This document shows, piece after piece, positions 1-7,461 of a stretch of 17,516 bases of DNA; the stretch's first letter is position 1, and each line of letters starts with the position of its first letter. The position numbers were made by a program, and so were the translations under genes. Under the pieces are notes generated by a model, which made no database searches, had not been told where the DNA came from, and saw only the letters and a list, made by a program, of their open reading frames with translations. Origin of the DNA: Clostridiales bacterium (GTDB taxonomy: Bacteria > Bacillota > Clostridia > Lachnospirales > Anaerotignaceae). Location: the NCBI GenBank assembly GCA_021202325.1, contig JAJQDF010000104.1, forward strand, positions 1 to 17,516, written 5' to 3'.

Positions 1-97
1 GCATTGGGCAAGTCAATGTATAAATTGTGAACGTTTCCTTAAAAATAATTAAATTTTCCTAATAATTCATTCTTTTTCCACAAAACCAATAGCAGTC

Positions 98-141
98 TGC
101 CAAAAAACAAAAGCAAAGGAAAATTTGCATTAACCTTTGCT
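98..141 (-). terminator. Intrinsic terminator downstream of the DUF4179 locus
   Basis: On the minus strand an 8-bp stem (AGCAAAGG paired with CCTTTGCT, plus-strand 112-119 and 134-141) is followed by a T-rich run (TTTTGTTTTTT). It lies about 70 bases past the last stop of the sigma/anti-sigma operon and fits as its terminator. Nothing else is recognisable in positions 1-97, which are A+T-rich. Confidence 0.75.
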
Positions 142-213
142 CTTCAATGGACGATATTATAATTGTTCAGCGTCCATATCTCTCAAAAATATGATTAAAC
201 CGGCAATTTCTCT

Positions 214-474
214 TTATTGGTTCAGCTCTATCTCCGTGCCGCACACAACAACATACTGTATCTGTGAAATATCTATGAATTTATCGTATGTTCTGTTCAT
301 TTCTACATAGGTTCCGCCTTCGGCTTCGGGATCATCCTCACAGCTTCCGTGGCCCCGTCTGTATTCGTATACGGTTCCGTCCTTCATAACAAATTCCATT
401 GTCAAATCCATGTCGCAGAAATCGTTGAACCGTGTTCCGTCCGGTGTATTTTCCTCGCCCCATGCCTCTGCCAC
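214..474 (-). pseudogene. C-terminal remnant of the DUF4179 protein
   Basis: This is an 86-codon stretch that could be read from a GTG at 474. The same frame is open back to a TAA at 529-531 and aligns end to end with the truncated DUF4179 frame, reading through SCDNHHYRAASHPEIVAEAW. I see no convincing ribosome binding site in front of the GTG. Its acidic, Tyr-rich composition resembles the upstream extracellular domain, so I read it as the cut-off tail of that gene rather than as an independent gene. Confidence 0.6.
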
Positions 475-1312
475 AATTTCAGGATGGCTGGCCGCTCTGT
501 AATGATGGTTGTCACATGAAGCCGCCGCTTACACGGGCAGTGACGGAAATCGGCGAAATTTCAAGCTTCGTCAGTGTTGCCTCCCCCGAGAATATCTCAA
601 CAGGAATGTTCAGTTCCAGTCTTATGGTCTGGTTTGTATAGTCCAGTTTTACATTTTTGAATTTGAAATCATAGCCTTTTACTGCTTCGATAATCTCAGA
701 ATCGCTGTCCATAAAGTCTATGAAATCCCCGAGCATTATATCCGCGGTTTTCCCCTGGGCGGGCTCATATGTTGTAATCTCAAATATGAACGAAATCTTA
801 TTGTCTGTCGGATCATCGTCCGCAACATCCCTCACACCCCATGAACACCTTGTTTCATCAAAAAGTCCGAAGCTTATGTCATAATCGTCAAACTGATAGC
901 CGTGGTTTTCATGGTCCAGCACGGTCCCTTCCGGTGCCGTTACATCAATGCCGATATATAAGTTGCTGTCGTCCCCGGCGCAGTCCGTCAGCGTTACCGT
1001 CCAGCCGTTATGGCTTTGGCTTTGGTTAATACTGTACAGCCCCTCAGGAACCATTGTTTCCGCCGCTAACGACGAGCCTGCAAAATATTTATTAATACTC
1101 TGCCCCGACAAACCCACTGCGGCCGCCGTAACCGACATAATTGCCGCTGCGGCCGCCGCCACTATGAATCCTCTTTTATGTATTCTTTTCGGCTTCTCTT
1201 CGTTCATTTCTGCCTCTGCAGCAGTTTTTAATCTTTCCGTTAAGTCTCTCTTTTCTTCCTCACTGAATTTTATATCGTCCATATCTCTGTTTAATTCATC
1301 AAATTTATTCAT
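214..1312 (-). pseudogene. DUF4179 anti-sigma-like membrane protein, frameshifted
   Basis: Probable anti-sigma factor partner of the ECF sigma factor just upstream; such proteins hold the sigma factor at the membrane until an extracytoplasmic signal arrives. The start at 1312 overlaps the sigma stop as ATGA and has GGAG about 14 bases and GGAGACG 4-8 bases upstream, so translation is coupled. The N-terminus (residues 1-45) is charged and cytoplasmic, a single Ala-rich membrane helix spans about 48-68, and an extracellular DUF4179-like domain follows. The reading frame ends at 512 after 266 aa, but homologous-looking sequence continues in another frame down to a TAA at 214. The interval 214-1312 is 1099 bases, one more than a multiple of three, so removing one base near 517-531 (for example in GGCGGC) would give a 365-aa protein. 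The membrane anchor and N-terminal sigma-binding part remain intact, so the truncated product could still restrain sigma. A sequencing error is equally possible. Confidence 0.75.
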
Positions 1313-1791
1313 ATTATCGTCTCCAGCTCCTTTCTCAGCATTTCCCTTGCCCTGCTCAGCCTCTTTTTTACACAATCCGCCGACCGTCCTATTATTTCCG
1401 CAGTCTCGTTTATGTCATATCCCTCATAACAATAGAAATATACTGCTTCCCTATATTTTGCCGGAATGTGCTCAAGCACCGATTTCAGTTCCGGCTCACC
1501 GCTCTTTTCTTCGGCTTTGTCAAGAATAAAATCAGTATTTCTTCTTTCCTTGAACCAACAGCTTCTAAGCATATCCTTACAGGCATTTGCGGCGGCTTTT
1601 GCAATAAACGCCTTTTCCTGTGCGTGACTGCCAAACCTGTAGCCGCCTTTAAAAAGCTTTATGTATATTTCCTGGCAAATATCCTGGGCATCCGCTTTAT
1701 TAAGGGAATAGGTCAGGCATATTCTGAGTATCATGTCCGCATAGGTATTTACAAAATGCTCCGCTCCATTCGGACTTTTATAATCAATCAT
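1309..1791 (-). CDS. ECF-type RNA polymerase sigma factor (sigma-70 family)
   Basis: A 160-aa alternative sigma factor that directs RNA polymerase to a small regulon, probably in response to cell-envelope or extracellular signals sensed through its DUF4179 partner. The region 2 core is at about residues 12-80, with the DAQDICQEIYIKLF-like helix typical of sigma2. Region 4 is at about 100-158, with a helix-turn-helix (ETAEIIGRSADCVKKRLSRARE) of the usual ECF form. I chose the ATG at 1791 over one at 1809 because AAAGGAGG lies 5-6 bases upstream of it; the 1809 codon would sit in or before that site and near the transcript start. The downstream gene overlaps its stop by ATGA. An ECF-like promoter lies directly upstream, suggesting autoregulation. 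Confidence 0.9.
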   Translation of the reverse strand: MIDYKSPNGAEHFVNTYADMILRICLTYSLNKADAQDICQEIYIKLFKGGYRFGSHAQEKAFIAKAAANACKDMLRSCWFKERRNTDFILDKAEEKSGEPELKSVLEHIPAKYREAVYFYCYEGYDINETAEIIGRSADCVKKRLSRAREMLRKELETII

Positions 1792-1812
1792 CCTGTTTCC
1801 TCCTTTCACTTA

Positions 1813-1842
1813 TAAAACGAATGAGCAGCTTAAAAGGTGACA
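1813..1842 (-). promoter_or_regulatory. ECF-type promoter of the sigma/anti-sigma operon
   Basis: On the minus strand TGTCACC (plus 1836-1842) and CGTTTTA (plus 1813-1819) are separated by 16 bases. A -35 with a GTCAC core and a -10 beginning CGT are hallmarks of ECF promoters rather than housekeeping ones. The predicted transcript would start near 1806, immediately before the Shine-Dalgarno sequence of the sigma gene. Binding by the encoded sigma itself is inferred. Confidence 0.6.
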
Positions 1843-1854
1843 AAAATTCCACAT

Positions 1855-1883
1855 AAAAAAGGTGAGGGACAATGCCTTCACCT
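1855..1883 (-). terminator. Intrinsic terminator downstream of tRNA-Arg and the repeat
   Basis: Minus-strand hairpin AGGTGAAGG...CCCTCACCT (one bulged base) followed directly by TTTTTT at plus 1855-1860. It ends the transcript of the tRNA-Arg gene, with repeat copy 1 lying between tRNA and terminator, and insulates the ECF promoter that begins 13 bases further on. Confidence 0.75.
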
Positions 1884-1905
1884 GAAAAAAACTATATAAT
1901 TCATA

Positions 1906-1994
1906 TGCCTGCTTCACAGGCAACACCATACACGAAAGCCCGATTGCTACGTTCTACGAACATGGCACAGTATGGCTATTGAGAACGCTTTCAT
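1906..1994 (+). repeat. Dispersed palindromic repeat, copy 1 (internally deleted)
   Basis: It begins with a perfect hairpin TGCCTG-CTTCA-CAGGCA (1906-1922). After it comes ACGAAAGC...GCTTTCAT (inverted repeat ends at 1933-1939 and 1987-1994) enclosing GATTGC and a GTTC-TAC-GAAC hairpin. The right part (CATGGCAC.. to ..TATTGAGAACGCTTTCAT) matches the right arm of copy 2, so this copy looks like copy 2 with the middle deleted. The right end touches the last base of tRNA-Arg at 1995 with no gap. Confidence 0.75.
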
Positions 1995-2067
1995 TGCACC
2001 CTGCGGGAATCGAACCCGCAGCCTTTCGGTCCGGAGCCGAACGCTCTATCCATTGAGCTAAGGATGC
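1995..2067 (-). tRNA. tRNA-Arg (anticodon CCG)
   Basis: A complete 73-base cloverleaf: 7-bp acceptor stem GCATCCT/AGGGTGC (one T-G pair), D-arm GCTC/GAGC, anticodon stem TTCGG/CCGAA with loop CTCCGGA giving anticodon CCG, and T-arm GCGGG/CCCGC with loop TTCGATT. The discriminator base is A, and CCA is not encoded. It decodes CGG. A TATAAT at plus 2103-2108, within the 3' end of the upstream gene, could serve as its promoter, though no good -35 accompanies it; co-transcription with the 139-aa gene is equally likely. The terminator is at 1855-1883. Confidence 0.97.
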
Positions 2068-2103
2068 CTAATCATATGTTAAACTCAAAATATTATTAGT
2101 TTA

Positions 2104-2523
2104 TTATATGCAATTTATCCGGTAGAGGAACTCCACCATAATCATCTCGGAGCAAATCTTCTCCACAAGGAATCTCCTTGCGCTGAGCGCCCTCATGAGC
2201 TCCCTGTATTTGTCAAACTGCCCATAAAAGCTAAAAGCCGCCGAACAGGCATCCCTTGCCGCCGCATCAATAAGCTTCTCGTTGGATGCATTATCCATAT
2301 CAAGATAGCCTGCCGCTTCAATGCCGTTGACAGCCGCCTGGGCAAAGGGCAAAAATTTTGAGCTTACCAGCTCAAATACCCGTTTCTGTATTTCTAAACT
2401 GTCATCGGACGGGGCATTCTGAGCCCCGTCCATGAAGTCCTTATTGTTTCTTTTCTCAATATATTCCCTGAAAATATTTTCTATTTCCAGTCCCTCGTCA
2501 AAATCTCTGCCGAAACTGTACAT
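2104..2523 (-). CDS. Unrecognised 139-aa protein
   Basis: I do not recognise a family. The protein is soluble-looking, acidic and largely helical, with no signal peptide, membrane segment or metal-binding motif. An Ala-rich central part (about residues 60-105, including AAARDACSAAFSFYGQFDKY) suggests a helical bundle, and it ends in hydrophobic YRINCI. The ATG at 2523 is supported by GGGAG 7 bases upstream. It lies 57 bases after the glgP stop and 36 bases before tRNA-Arg, and may be transcribed with glgP or from a weak TATAAT promoter in that gap. It is credible as a gene because the frame is clean for its whole length and has a ribosome binding site. Confidence 0.7.
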   Translation of the reverse strand: MYSFGRDFDEGLEIENIFREYIEKRNNKDFMDGAQNAPSDDSLEIQKRVFELVSSKFLPFAQAAVNGIEAAGYLDMDNASNEKLIDAAARDACSAAFSFYGQFDKYRELMRALSARRFLVEKICSEMIMVEFLYRINCI

Positions 2524-2551
2524 AACCCGTCTCCCAAAACCATATATGTTT

Positions 2552-2580
2552 ATTATATGCCGGGAAACCTGTCATAGTTC
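2552..2580 (-). promoter_or_regulatory. Possible promoter before the 139-aa gene
   Basis: A perfect TATAAT (plus 2552-2557) sits 29 bases ahead of the start codon with a poor -35 (GAACTA, plus 2575-2580) at 17-base spacing. The -10 is convincing and the -35 is not. Confidence 0.3.
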
Positions 2581-2937
2581 TTATAATTCAATGTGCAGAG
2601 GCTTCAAATTCCATATTTCATCGGCGTATTCTCTTATAGTTCTGTCGCTGGAGAACTTGCCGCTCTTGGCCGTGTTTATAACGGCCATTCTTGCCCATTC
2701 GTCCTTGTTTTTATAGGCTCTCTCAAGTCTTTCCTGAGCCTCAACATAGGAAGCGAAGTCCTTAAGTACGAAATATTCGTCGCTTCTGTCGCTGCCGAGA
2801 AGAGAATTGTATACATCTCTGAAAAGCTCCTTGTTATCCGGTGAGAATGTGCCGTCAACAAGTGACTCCATTACCTTTCTTACTCTCTCGTCGCTGTGGT
2901 ATATGTCCCAAGGATTATAGCTGTGCTCTCTGCTCAT
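2581..2937 (-). pseudogene. glgP: C-terminal remnant of glycogen phosphorylase
   Basis: This is the downstream part of glgP after the amber codon, open from 3003 and with its first ATG at 2937 (MSREHSYNPWDIY, a recognisable phosphorylase segment). It has no good ribosome binding site, so independent synthesis is unlikely. The residues DRSDEYFVLKDFASYVEAQ and the final WNLKPLHI are typical of phosphorylase C-termini and show no further damage. Confidence 0.8.
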
Positions 2938-5028
2938 CTTGGCAGTTTCATCCGATGAAAGACCGAATATGATAATGTTTTCCTCACCGACCTCGTCATG
3001 AATCTAGACATTGGCTCCGTCCATTGTTCCTATTGTAACGGCGCCGTTGAGCATAAACTTCATGTTTCCTGTTCCGGATGCTTCTTTGCCGGCTGTGGAA
3101 ATCTGCTCGCTGACATCGGCCGCAGGAATAAGTCTCTCCGCAAGGGTAACTCTGTAGTTGGCCATAAATACAACCTTTATTTTTCCGTTTACATCGGGAT
3201 CGTTGTTTACAACATCAGCAACGGAATTGATAAGCTTAATAATATCCTTCGCCCTCTTATATCCGGCGGCGGCCTTGGCACCGAAAATAAATGTTCTCGG
3301 TGTTACGTCCATATCGGGATTTTCCTTAAGCTTTAAGTAAAGATTTATAATATGAAGCACATTCAGAAGCTGACGCTTATACTCATGGAGTCTCTTTACC
3401 TGTATATCGAATATTGAATCGGGATTAACATCGATACCGTTTTCTTCTTTAATATATTCGGCAAGCTTTCTCTTGTTCTCACTCTTTATGTTCATGAACT
3501 TATCTATGAATTCCTTATTGTCCGCATAGGGCAGAAGCTTTTCAAGTTCGCCAAGATTTGTTATCCAGCCGTCGCCGATTGTGTCTGTAATAAGGTTAGC
3601 CAAAGGCGCATTGGCATGGAGAAGCCATCTTCTCTGGGTAATGCCGTTTGTCTTGTTGTTGAACTTTTCGGGATAAAGGTCATAGAAGTCTTTAAGCTCC
3701 TGGTGCTTAAGTATTTCGGTATGGAGCTTGGCAACACCGTTTACGGAATGGCTTCCCACCATAGCAAGATAAGCCATTTTTATCTGTCCGTCGGCAACAA
3801 TTGACATATCATGTATTTTTGCAGGATTGTTTCCGTATTTCTGAATAAGCTCAATACAGAAACGTCTGTTTATTTCCTCAATTATCATATAAATTCTGGG
3901 AAGGAGTCTGCTGAAAAGCTCGATAGGCCATTTTTCAAGGGCCTCGGCCATAATAGTATGGTTAGTATATGCACAGACCTTCTTTGTAATTTCCCATGCT
4001 TCATCCCAAGGTACATCGTTTTCATCCACAAGGACTCTCATAAGCTCTGCAACCGCAATGCTGGGGTGAGTATCGTTGAGCTGGAAAGCCACCTTATCGG
4101 GCAGTTCGCTGAAATCGGTATGTCTGCTCTTAAATCTCTCTATTACCCTCTGAACCGTGGCGGAAATAAAGAAATACTGCTGACGGAGACGAAGCTCCTT
4201 GCCCTGTATATGCTCATCCGCAGGATAGAGCACCTCTGTAATTGTGGATGCTATGTTCTGCTCCTCGACAGCCTTGGAATAATTTCCGGCATTGAATGAC
4301 TGAAGGTCAAAGAAATTCTTAGGTCTTGCCTCCCAAAGGCGCAGTGTGTTTACTATGTTGTTTCCATAGCCTATAACTGGGTAGTCATAGGGAACGGCTA
4401 TTACAGAGAAGTAGTTCTCCTGTATGAATTTAAGCTCGCCGTTATCCTTAACCTCTGTACGGACATCTCCGCCGAATTTTACCTCAACCTCATATTCGGT
4501 TCTCTTAATAGCCCAGAAATCGCCGTTGGCAAGCCAGTTATCGGGCACTTCCACCTGATAGCCGTTTTCTATCTTCTGGTCGAATATGCCATAGTGGTAT
4601 CTTATACCACAGCCGTATGCAGGGTACTCCATTGTTGACATGGAATCCATGAAACAGGCCGCCAGTCTTCCAAGACCGCCGTTTCCAAGGCCGGGATCGG
4701 ACTCGGCATTTTCAATCATGTTGTAGTCTATTCCAAGCTCCTCAAGAGCTTCCTTAACTGTATCATACATACAAAGGTTCATAACGCTGTTGCCGAAGAA
4801 ACGTCCCATAAGGAACTCCATCGACAGGTAATAAACCATTTTAACATCCTTTTCCTTGTACTGGTCATGGGTTTTAATCCATTTTTCGGTAAACACGGTT
4901 CTTAAAGCATAAACCGCCGCCTCATAAAGCTGAGCCTCCGTCGCCGTATCAACGGTCTTTCTGAAAAGATTTCTGAGGCTCTCAGTCACAGCATTTTTTA
5001 TAGCCTCTTTTGAAACAATATTATCCAT
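2581..5028 (-). pseudogene. glgP: Glycogen/starch phosphorylase, interrupted by in-frame TAG
   Basis: Glycogen phosphorylase (GT35) releases glucose-1-phosphate from glycogen or maltodextrin using PLP. The start at 5028 has GGGAGG 6 bases upstream. Restored length would be 815 aa, normal for the bacterial family. Visible landmarks are YYLSMEFLMGR (about 66-76), LGNGGLGRLAACFMDS (about 121-136) and EASGTGNMKFM, whose Lys at about 657 holds PLP. After GTMDGANV the frame hits TAG (3004-3006) and then continues in the same frame as IHDEVGEENIIIFGL to a TAA at 2581. In the family this position is Glu (GANVEI), so one G-to-T change (GAG to TAG) explains it. The 674-aa product keeps the PLP lysine but lacks about 140 residues of the C-terminal domain and is probably inactive or unstable. 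It could instead be a sequencing error. It follows a small membrane-protein gene by 16 bases, in one operon. Confidence 0.85.
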
Positions 5029-5044
5029 TACAACCTCCCGTTTT

Positions 5045-5431
5045 TTATAACAAGACCACAACCGCCGCCAAAAATCCTGCGGCAGCGGCCGCTCCGGTTA
5101 CAGCATTTGTAAAAATATCCTCTTCGGGAAGCGCCAAAACGCATCCCATATACATCACAGCACCTGAAGCCATGTATTCCGCAAACTCCAGTCCAAAGGC
5201 TCTGCCTATAACAAAAAGCACCGCAGAAACCACAAGCGGCGCAATTCCTCCGCTTTTTACAGCATCAAGCACTATGCCAATCAATGCTCCGGCTACAACA
5301 AAGGCAATGACAATGGCATATCCATCTCCCTCCGCCGTAAATTCTATGGCGGAAAGGGCGCCTACCGCAATGAATGCGCCCCCTGCACCTCCCCTGACAA
5401 CATCAGCCGGTACATCTTTTCTATAATCCAT
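5045..5431 (-). CDS. Small integral membrane protein of unknown function
   Basis: A 128-aa protein that is mostly hydrophobic, with three to four predicted membrane helices: about residues 15-30 (Gly/Ala-rich), 38-58 (YAIVIAFVVAGALIGIVLDAV), 63-80 and 104-127. I recognise no named family. The ATG at 5431 is preceded by GGGTGG 7 bases upstream; an in-frame ATG at 5500 is upstream of the predicted promoter and unlikely. Its stop is 16 bases before the glgP start, so the two are co-transcribed. Transcription is likely controlled at the dyad described for 5445-5478. A link to carbohydrate storage is suggested only by the neighbour. Confidence 0.75.
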   Translation of the reverse strand: MDYRKDVPADVVRGGAGGAFIAVGALSAIEFTAEGDGYAIVIAFVVAGALIGIVLDAVKSGGIAPLVVSAVLFVIGRAFGLEFAEYMASGAVMYMGCVLALPEEDIFTNAVTGAAAAAGFLAAVVVLL

Positions 5432-5444
5432 ACGTTTCCACCCG

Positions 5445-5478
5445 ATAATCATATAATATTGTACTATTATATGATTAT
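5445..5478. promoter_or_regulatory. Long perfect dyad over the membrane protein-glgP promoter
   Basis: ATAATCATATAATA (5445-5458) and TATTATATGATTAT (5465-5478) are perfect reverse complements around the 6-base centre TTGTAC. The symmetry resumes with CCG/CGG outside an extra AT. It covers the -10 and spacer of the promoter at 5458-5486 and lies upstream of the likely transcript start. An operator for a dimeric repressor is the natural reading; the regulator is not in the window. Confidence 0.55.
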
Positions 5479-5486
5479 ATCGGCAA
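5458..5486 (-). promoter_or_regulatory. Promoter of the membrane protein-glgP operon
   Basis: TTGCCG (plus 5481-5486), a 17-base spacer and TACAAT (plus 5458-5463) on the minus strand, a good housekeeping-type promoter 27 bases from the start codon at 5431. Confidence 0.6.
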
Positions 5487-5541
5487 ATGGTATGATACAC
5501 CGATTACTTCGTACCGTACATCTCACTGCGGTGCAAACGTA

Positions 5542-6612
5542 TCAATTGTTTTCACTCTTCAATTTTTCGGCTCTTTCAGCCGCCGAAAGCGTATCTATGA
5601 TTTCATCGAGTTCGCCTTCGATTATACTGTCAATTTTGTAAAGAGTCAAGTTAACTCTATGGTCGCTGACTCTTCCCTGAGGAAAATTATATGTCCTTAT
5701 TCTTTCATTTCGGTTGCCGGTGCCGACCTGTGCCTTTCTTTCCCCGGCTATTTCCTCATTGTGCTTTTTAAGCTCCATGTCGTACAGTCTGGCATAGAGC
5801 ACCTTAAGCGCTTTATTTTTATTTTTCAGCTGGCTTTTCTCATCCTGGCAGGATACAACTATTCCCGTGGGAATATGGGTTACTCTAACCGCAGAATCGG
5901 TGGTGTTTACACACTGGCCGCCGTTTCCGGAAGCCCTGAACACATCTATCCTGACATCATTCAAGTCCAAGTTTACATCAACCTCATCGGCCTCCGGCAA
6001 TACCGCCACAGTAACGGTGGATGTGTGTATTCTTCCGCCGGATTCCGTCTCGGGCACCCGCTGAACCCTATGGACACCGCTTTCATATTTCAGGCGGCTG
6101 TATGCCCCCTGGCCGGAAATCATAAAGCATACTTCCTTGAAGCCGCCCAGATCGCTTTCATTGGCGCTCATAAGCTCAGTCTTCCAGCCCTTCTTTTCGG
6201 CGTATTTTGTGTACATCCTGAAAAGGTCACCGGCGAACAAAGCCGCCTCATCGCCGCCTGCTCCGCCTCTTATCTCCATAATGACGTTTTTGTCGTCATT
6301 TGGATCCTTGGGGATAAGCAGTATTTTAAGCTCTTCCTCTATTTTTTCAAGCTTTTCTTTATTTTCAGCCAGTTCCTCTTTCAACAGCTCTTTGAAATCA
6401 TCCTCCGGGTTATCCCCCAGCATTTCAAGGACTTCGTCTATGGCCTTTTGGGTTTCCTTATATTCCGTGTATTTCTCCGCTATCGGAGTAACGGCGCTGT
6501 ATTCCTTCATAAGGCTGCGCCACTTTTCCTGATTGGATATTATGTCAGGATCGTTTATGAGAAGCGAAAGCTCCTCATGCCTGTTTACAAATTCAGCCAA
6601 ACGTTCAAACAT
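5542..6612 (-). CDS. prfA: Peptide chain release factor 1
   Basis: RF1 recognises UAA and UAG in the ribosomal A site and triggers hydrolysis of peptidyl-tRNA. The 356-aa length is usual. The codon-recognition tripeptide of RF1 (PxT, here PET) is at about residues 187-189 in [14 protein letters not shown], and the catalytic GGQ is at about 231-233 in [16 protein letters not shown]. The acidic GGAGGDEA segment is at about 117-124. The ATG at 6612 lies inside the last codons of prmC (8-base overlap) and has AAGGGGG 6 bases upstream, so the two are translationally coupled. Gln233 of GGQ is the substrate of the neighbouring PrmC. An intact RF1 means UAG is a true stop in this organism, which bears on the amber codon in glgP. 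Confidence 0.98.
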   Translation of the reverse strand: MFERLAEFVNRHEELSLLINDPDIISNQEKWRSLMKEYSAVTPIAEKYTEYKETQKAIDEVLEMLGDNPEDDFKELLKEELAENKEKLEKIEEELKILLIPKDPNDDKNVIMEIRGGAGGDEAALFAGDLFRMYTKYAEKKGWKTELMSANESDLGGFKEVCFMISGQGAYSRLKYESGVHRVQRVPETESGGRIHTSTVTVAVLPEADEVDVNLDLNDVRIDVFRASGNGGQCVNTTDSAVRVTHIPTGIVVSCQDEKSQLKNKNKALKVLYARLYDMELKKHNEEIAGERKAQVGTGNRNERIRTYNFPQGRVSDHRVNLTLYKIDSIIEGELDEIIDTLSAAERAEKLKSENN

Positions 6613-7459
6613 CAAAATCCCCCTTGCGTCCCCAGACAACCCTGTCGAGTCCGCTTAGATCCTTTTCAATCTTTATATCGGTAAAACCATTATCAGCCAG
6701 AATTTTGCTGACCTCGCCGGCCTCATCATATCCTATCTCATAGAAAATATAACCGCCATGGCGCAAAAATTCAAGGCTTCCTTCTGTTATTTTTCTGTAA
6801 AAATCAAGCCCATCCTCACCGCCGTAAAGGGCGCCCTCAGGCTCGTATTTTCTGACATCCTCCATCAGAGTATCCATGTCCTTCCCCCTTATATAGGGCG
6901 GATTGGACACCACCACATCATATTTCATGGGCGGAATGCCGTCAAAAATATCGCCTTTAAAAAAGGCGGTATTATCCGAAACTTCGTTGTTTTCTGCATT
7001 CTTTTCAGCCGTTTCAACAGCCGTTTCGCTTATATCTGTTCCGTAACATTTAAGGCCTGCGTGCTTTGCAAGGCTTACGGAAATACAGCCGCTTCCGACG
7101 CCAATCTCGGCTATGGTTTTTAAGCCGTATTTTTTTGCGGCTTCCATTACGGTTTCGACCAATATCTCTGTATCAGGCCTTGGCACAAGTATGCCCTCGC
7201 CGACGCAGAAGTCCAGCCCCATGAATTCCTTTCTGCCGACTATGTATGCATATGGCTCATGTTTTTTCCGTCTTTTTATCATGCCGTCAAACTTCTTTTT
7301 CTCGGCATCGTTTATTTCCCTTTGGCTGTCGGTCAATATTTCCAACCGGCTGACGCCAAGCGCCTCAGCTAAAAGAAGCTCGGCCTCCAGTCTGTATTCC
7401 TCTATTCCTGCAATTCTAAGTGCTTCCGCCGCTTCAAGAACAATCTCTCTGACGTTCAT
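6605..7459 (-). CDS. prmC: Peptide chain release factor N5-glutamine methyltransferase
   Basis: PrmC methylates the glutamine of the GGQ motif in release factors using S-adenosylmethionine. It is 284 aa, normal for the family. The N-terminal helical domain spans about 1-75, the SAM-binding [14 protein letters not shown] is at about 118-131, and the substrate-binding NPPY is at about 186-189 ([10 protein letters not shown]). The ATG at 7459 was chosen because GGAGG lies 7 bases upstream. The stop of the DUF1385 gene is 2 bases before it, and prfA overlaps its end by 8 bases, so enzyme and substrate are made from one message. Confidence 0.96.
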   Translation of the reverse strand: MNVREIVLEAAEALRIAGIEEYRLEAELLLAEALGVSRLEILTDSQREINDAEKKKFDGMIKRRKKHEPYAYIVGRKEFMGLDFCVGEGILVPRPDTEILVETVMEAAKKYGLKTIAEIGVGSGCISVSLAKHAGLKCYGTDISETAVETAEKNAENNEVSDNTAFFKGDIFDGIPPMKYDVVVSNPPYIRGKDMDTLMEDVRKYEPEGALYGGEDGLDFYRKITEGSLEFLRHGGYIFYEIGYDEAGEVSKILADNGFTDIKIEKDLSGLDRVVWGRKGDFDV

Positions 7460-7461
7460 GG

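Noticed and set aside
1906..2067. A tRNA-Arg attachment site of an integrated element
   Set aside because: No integrase, no second copy of the tRNA 3' end and no phage or conjugation genes are present; the adjoining repeat recurs elsewhere without a tRNA.
3004..3006. TAG in glgP as pyrrolysine or another recoded amino acid
   Set aside because: The position is a Glu in the family with no catalytic reason for recoding, intact RF1 is present, rho ends in TAG, and no recoding genes are visible here.
5465..5541. An intrinsic terminator for prfA
   Set aside because: Hairpins such as ATCGG/CCGAT exist but none is followed by a T-tract in the minus direction; the larger dyad fits an operator better.
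5659..6684. A 341-codon plus-strand open frame opposite prfA
   Set aside because: It is fully antisense to prfA with its GGQ and PET motifs, has no recognisable protein character and no credible start site; it is a shadow.
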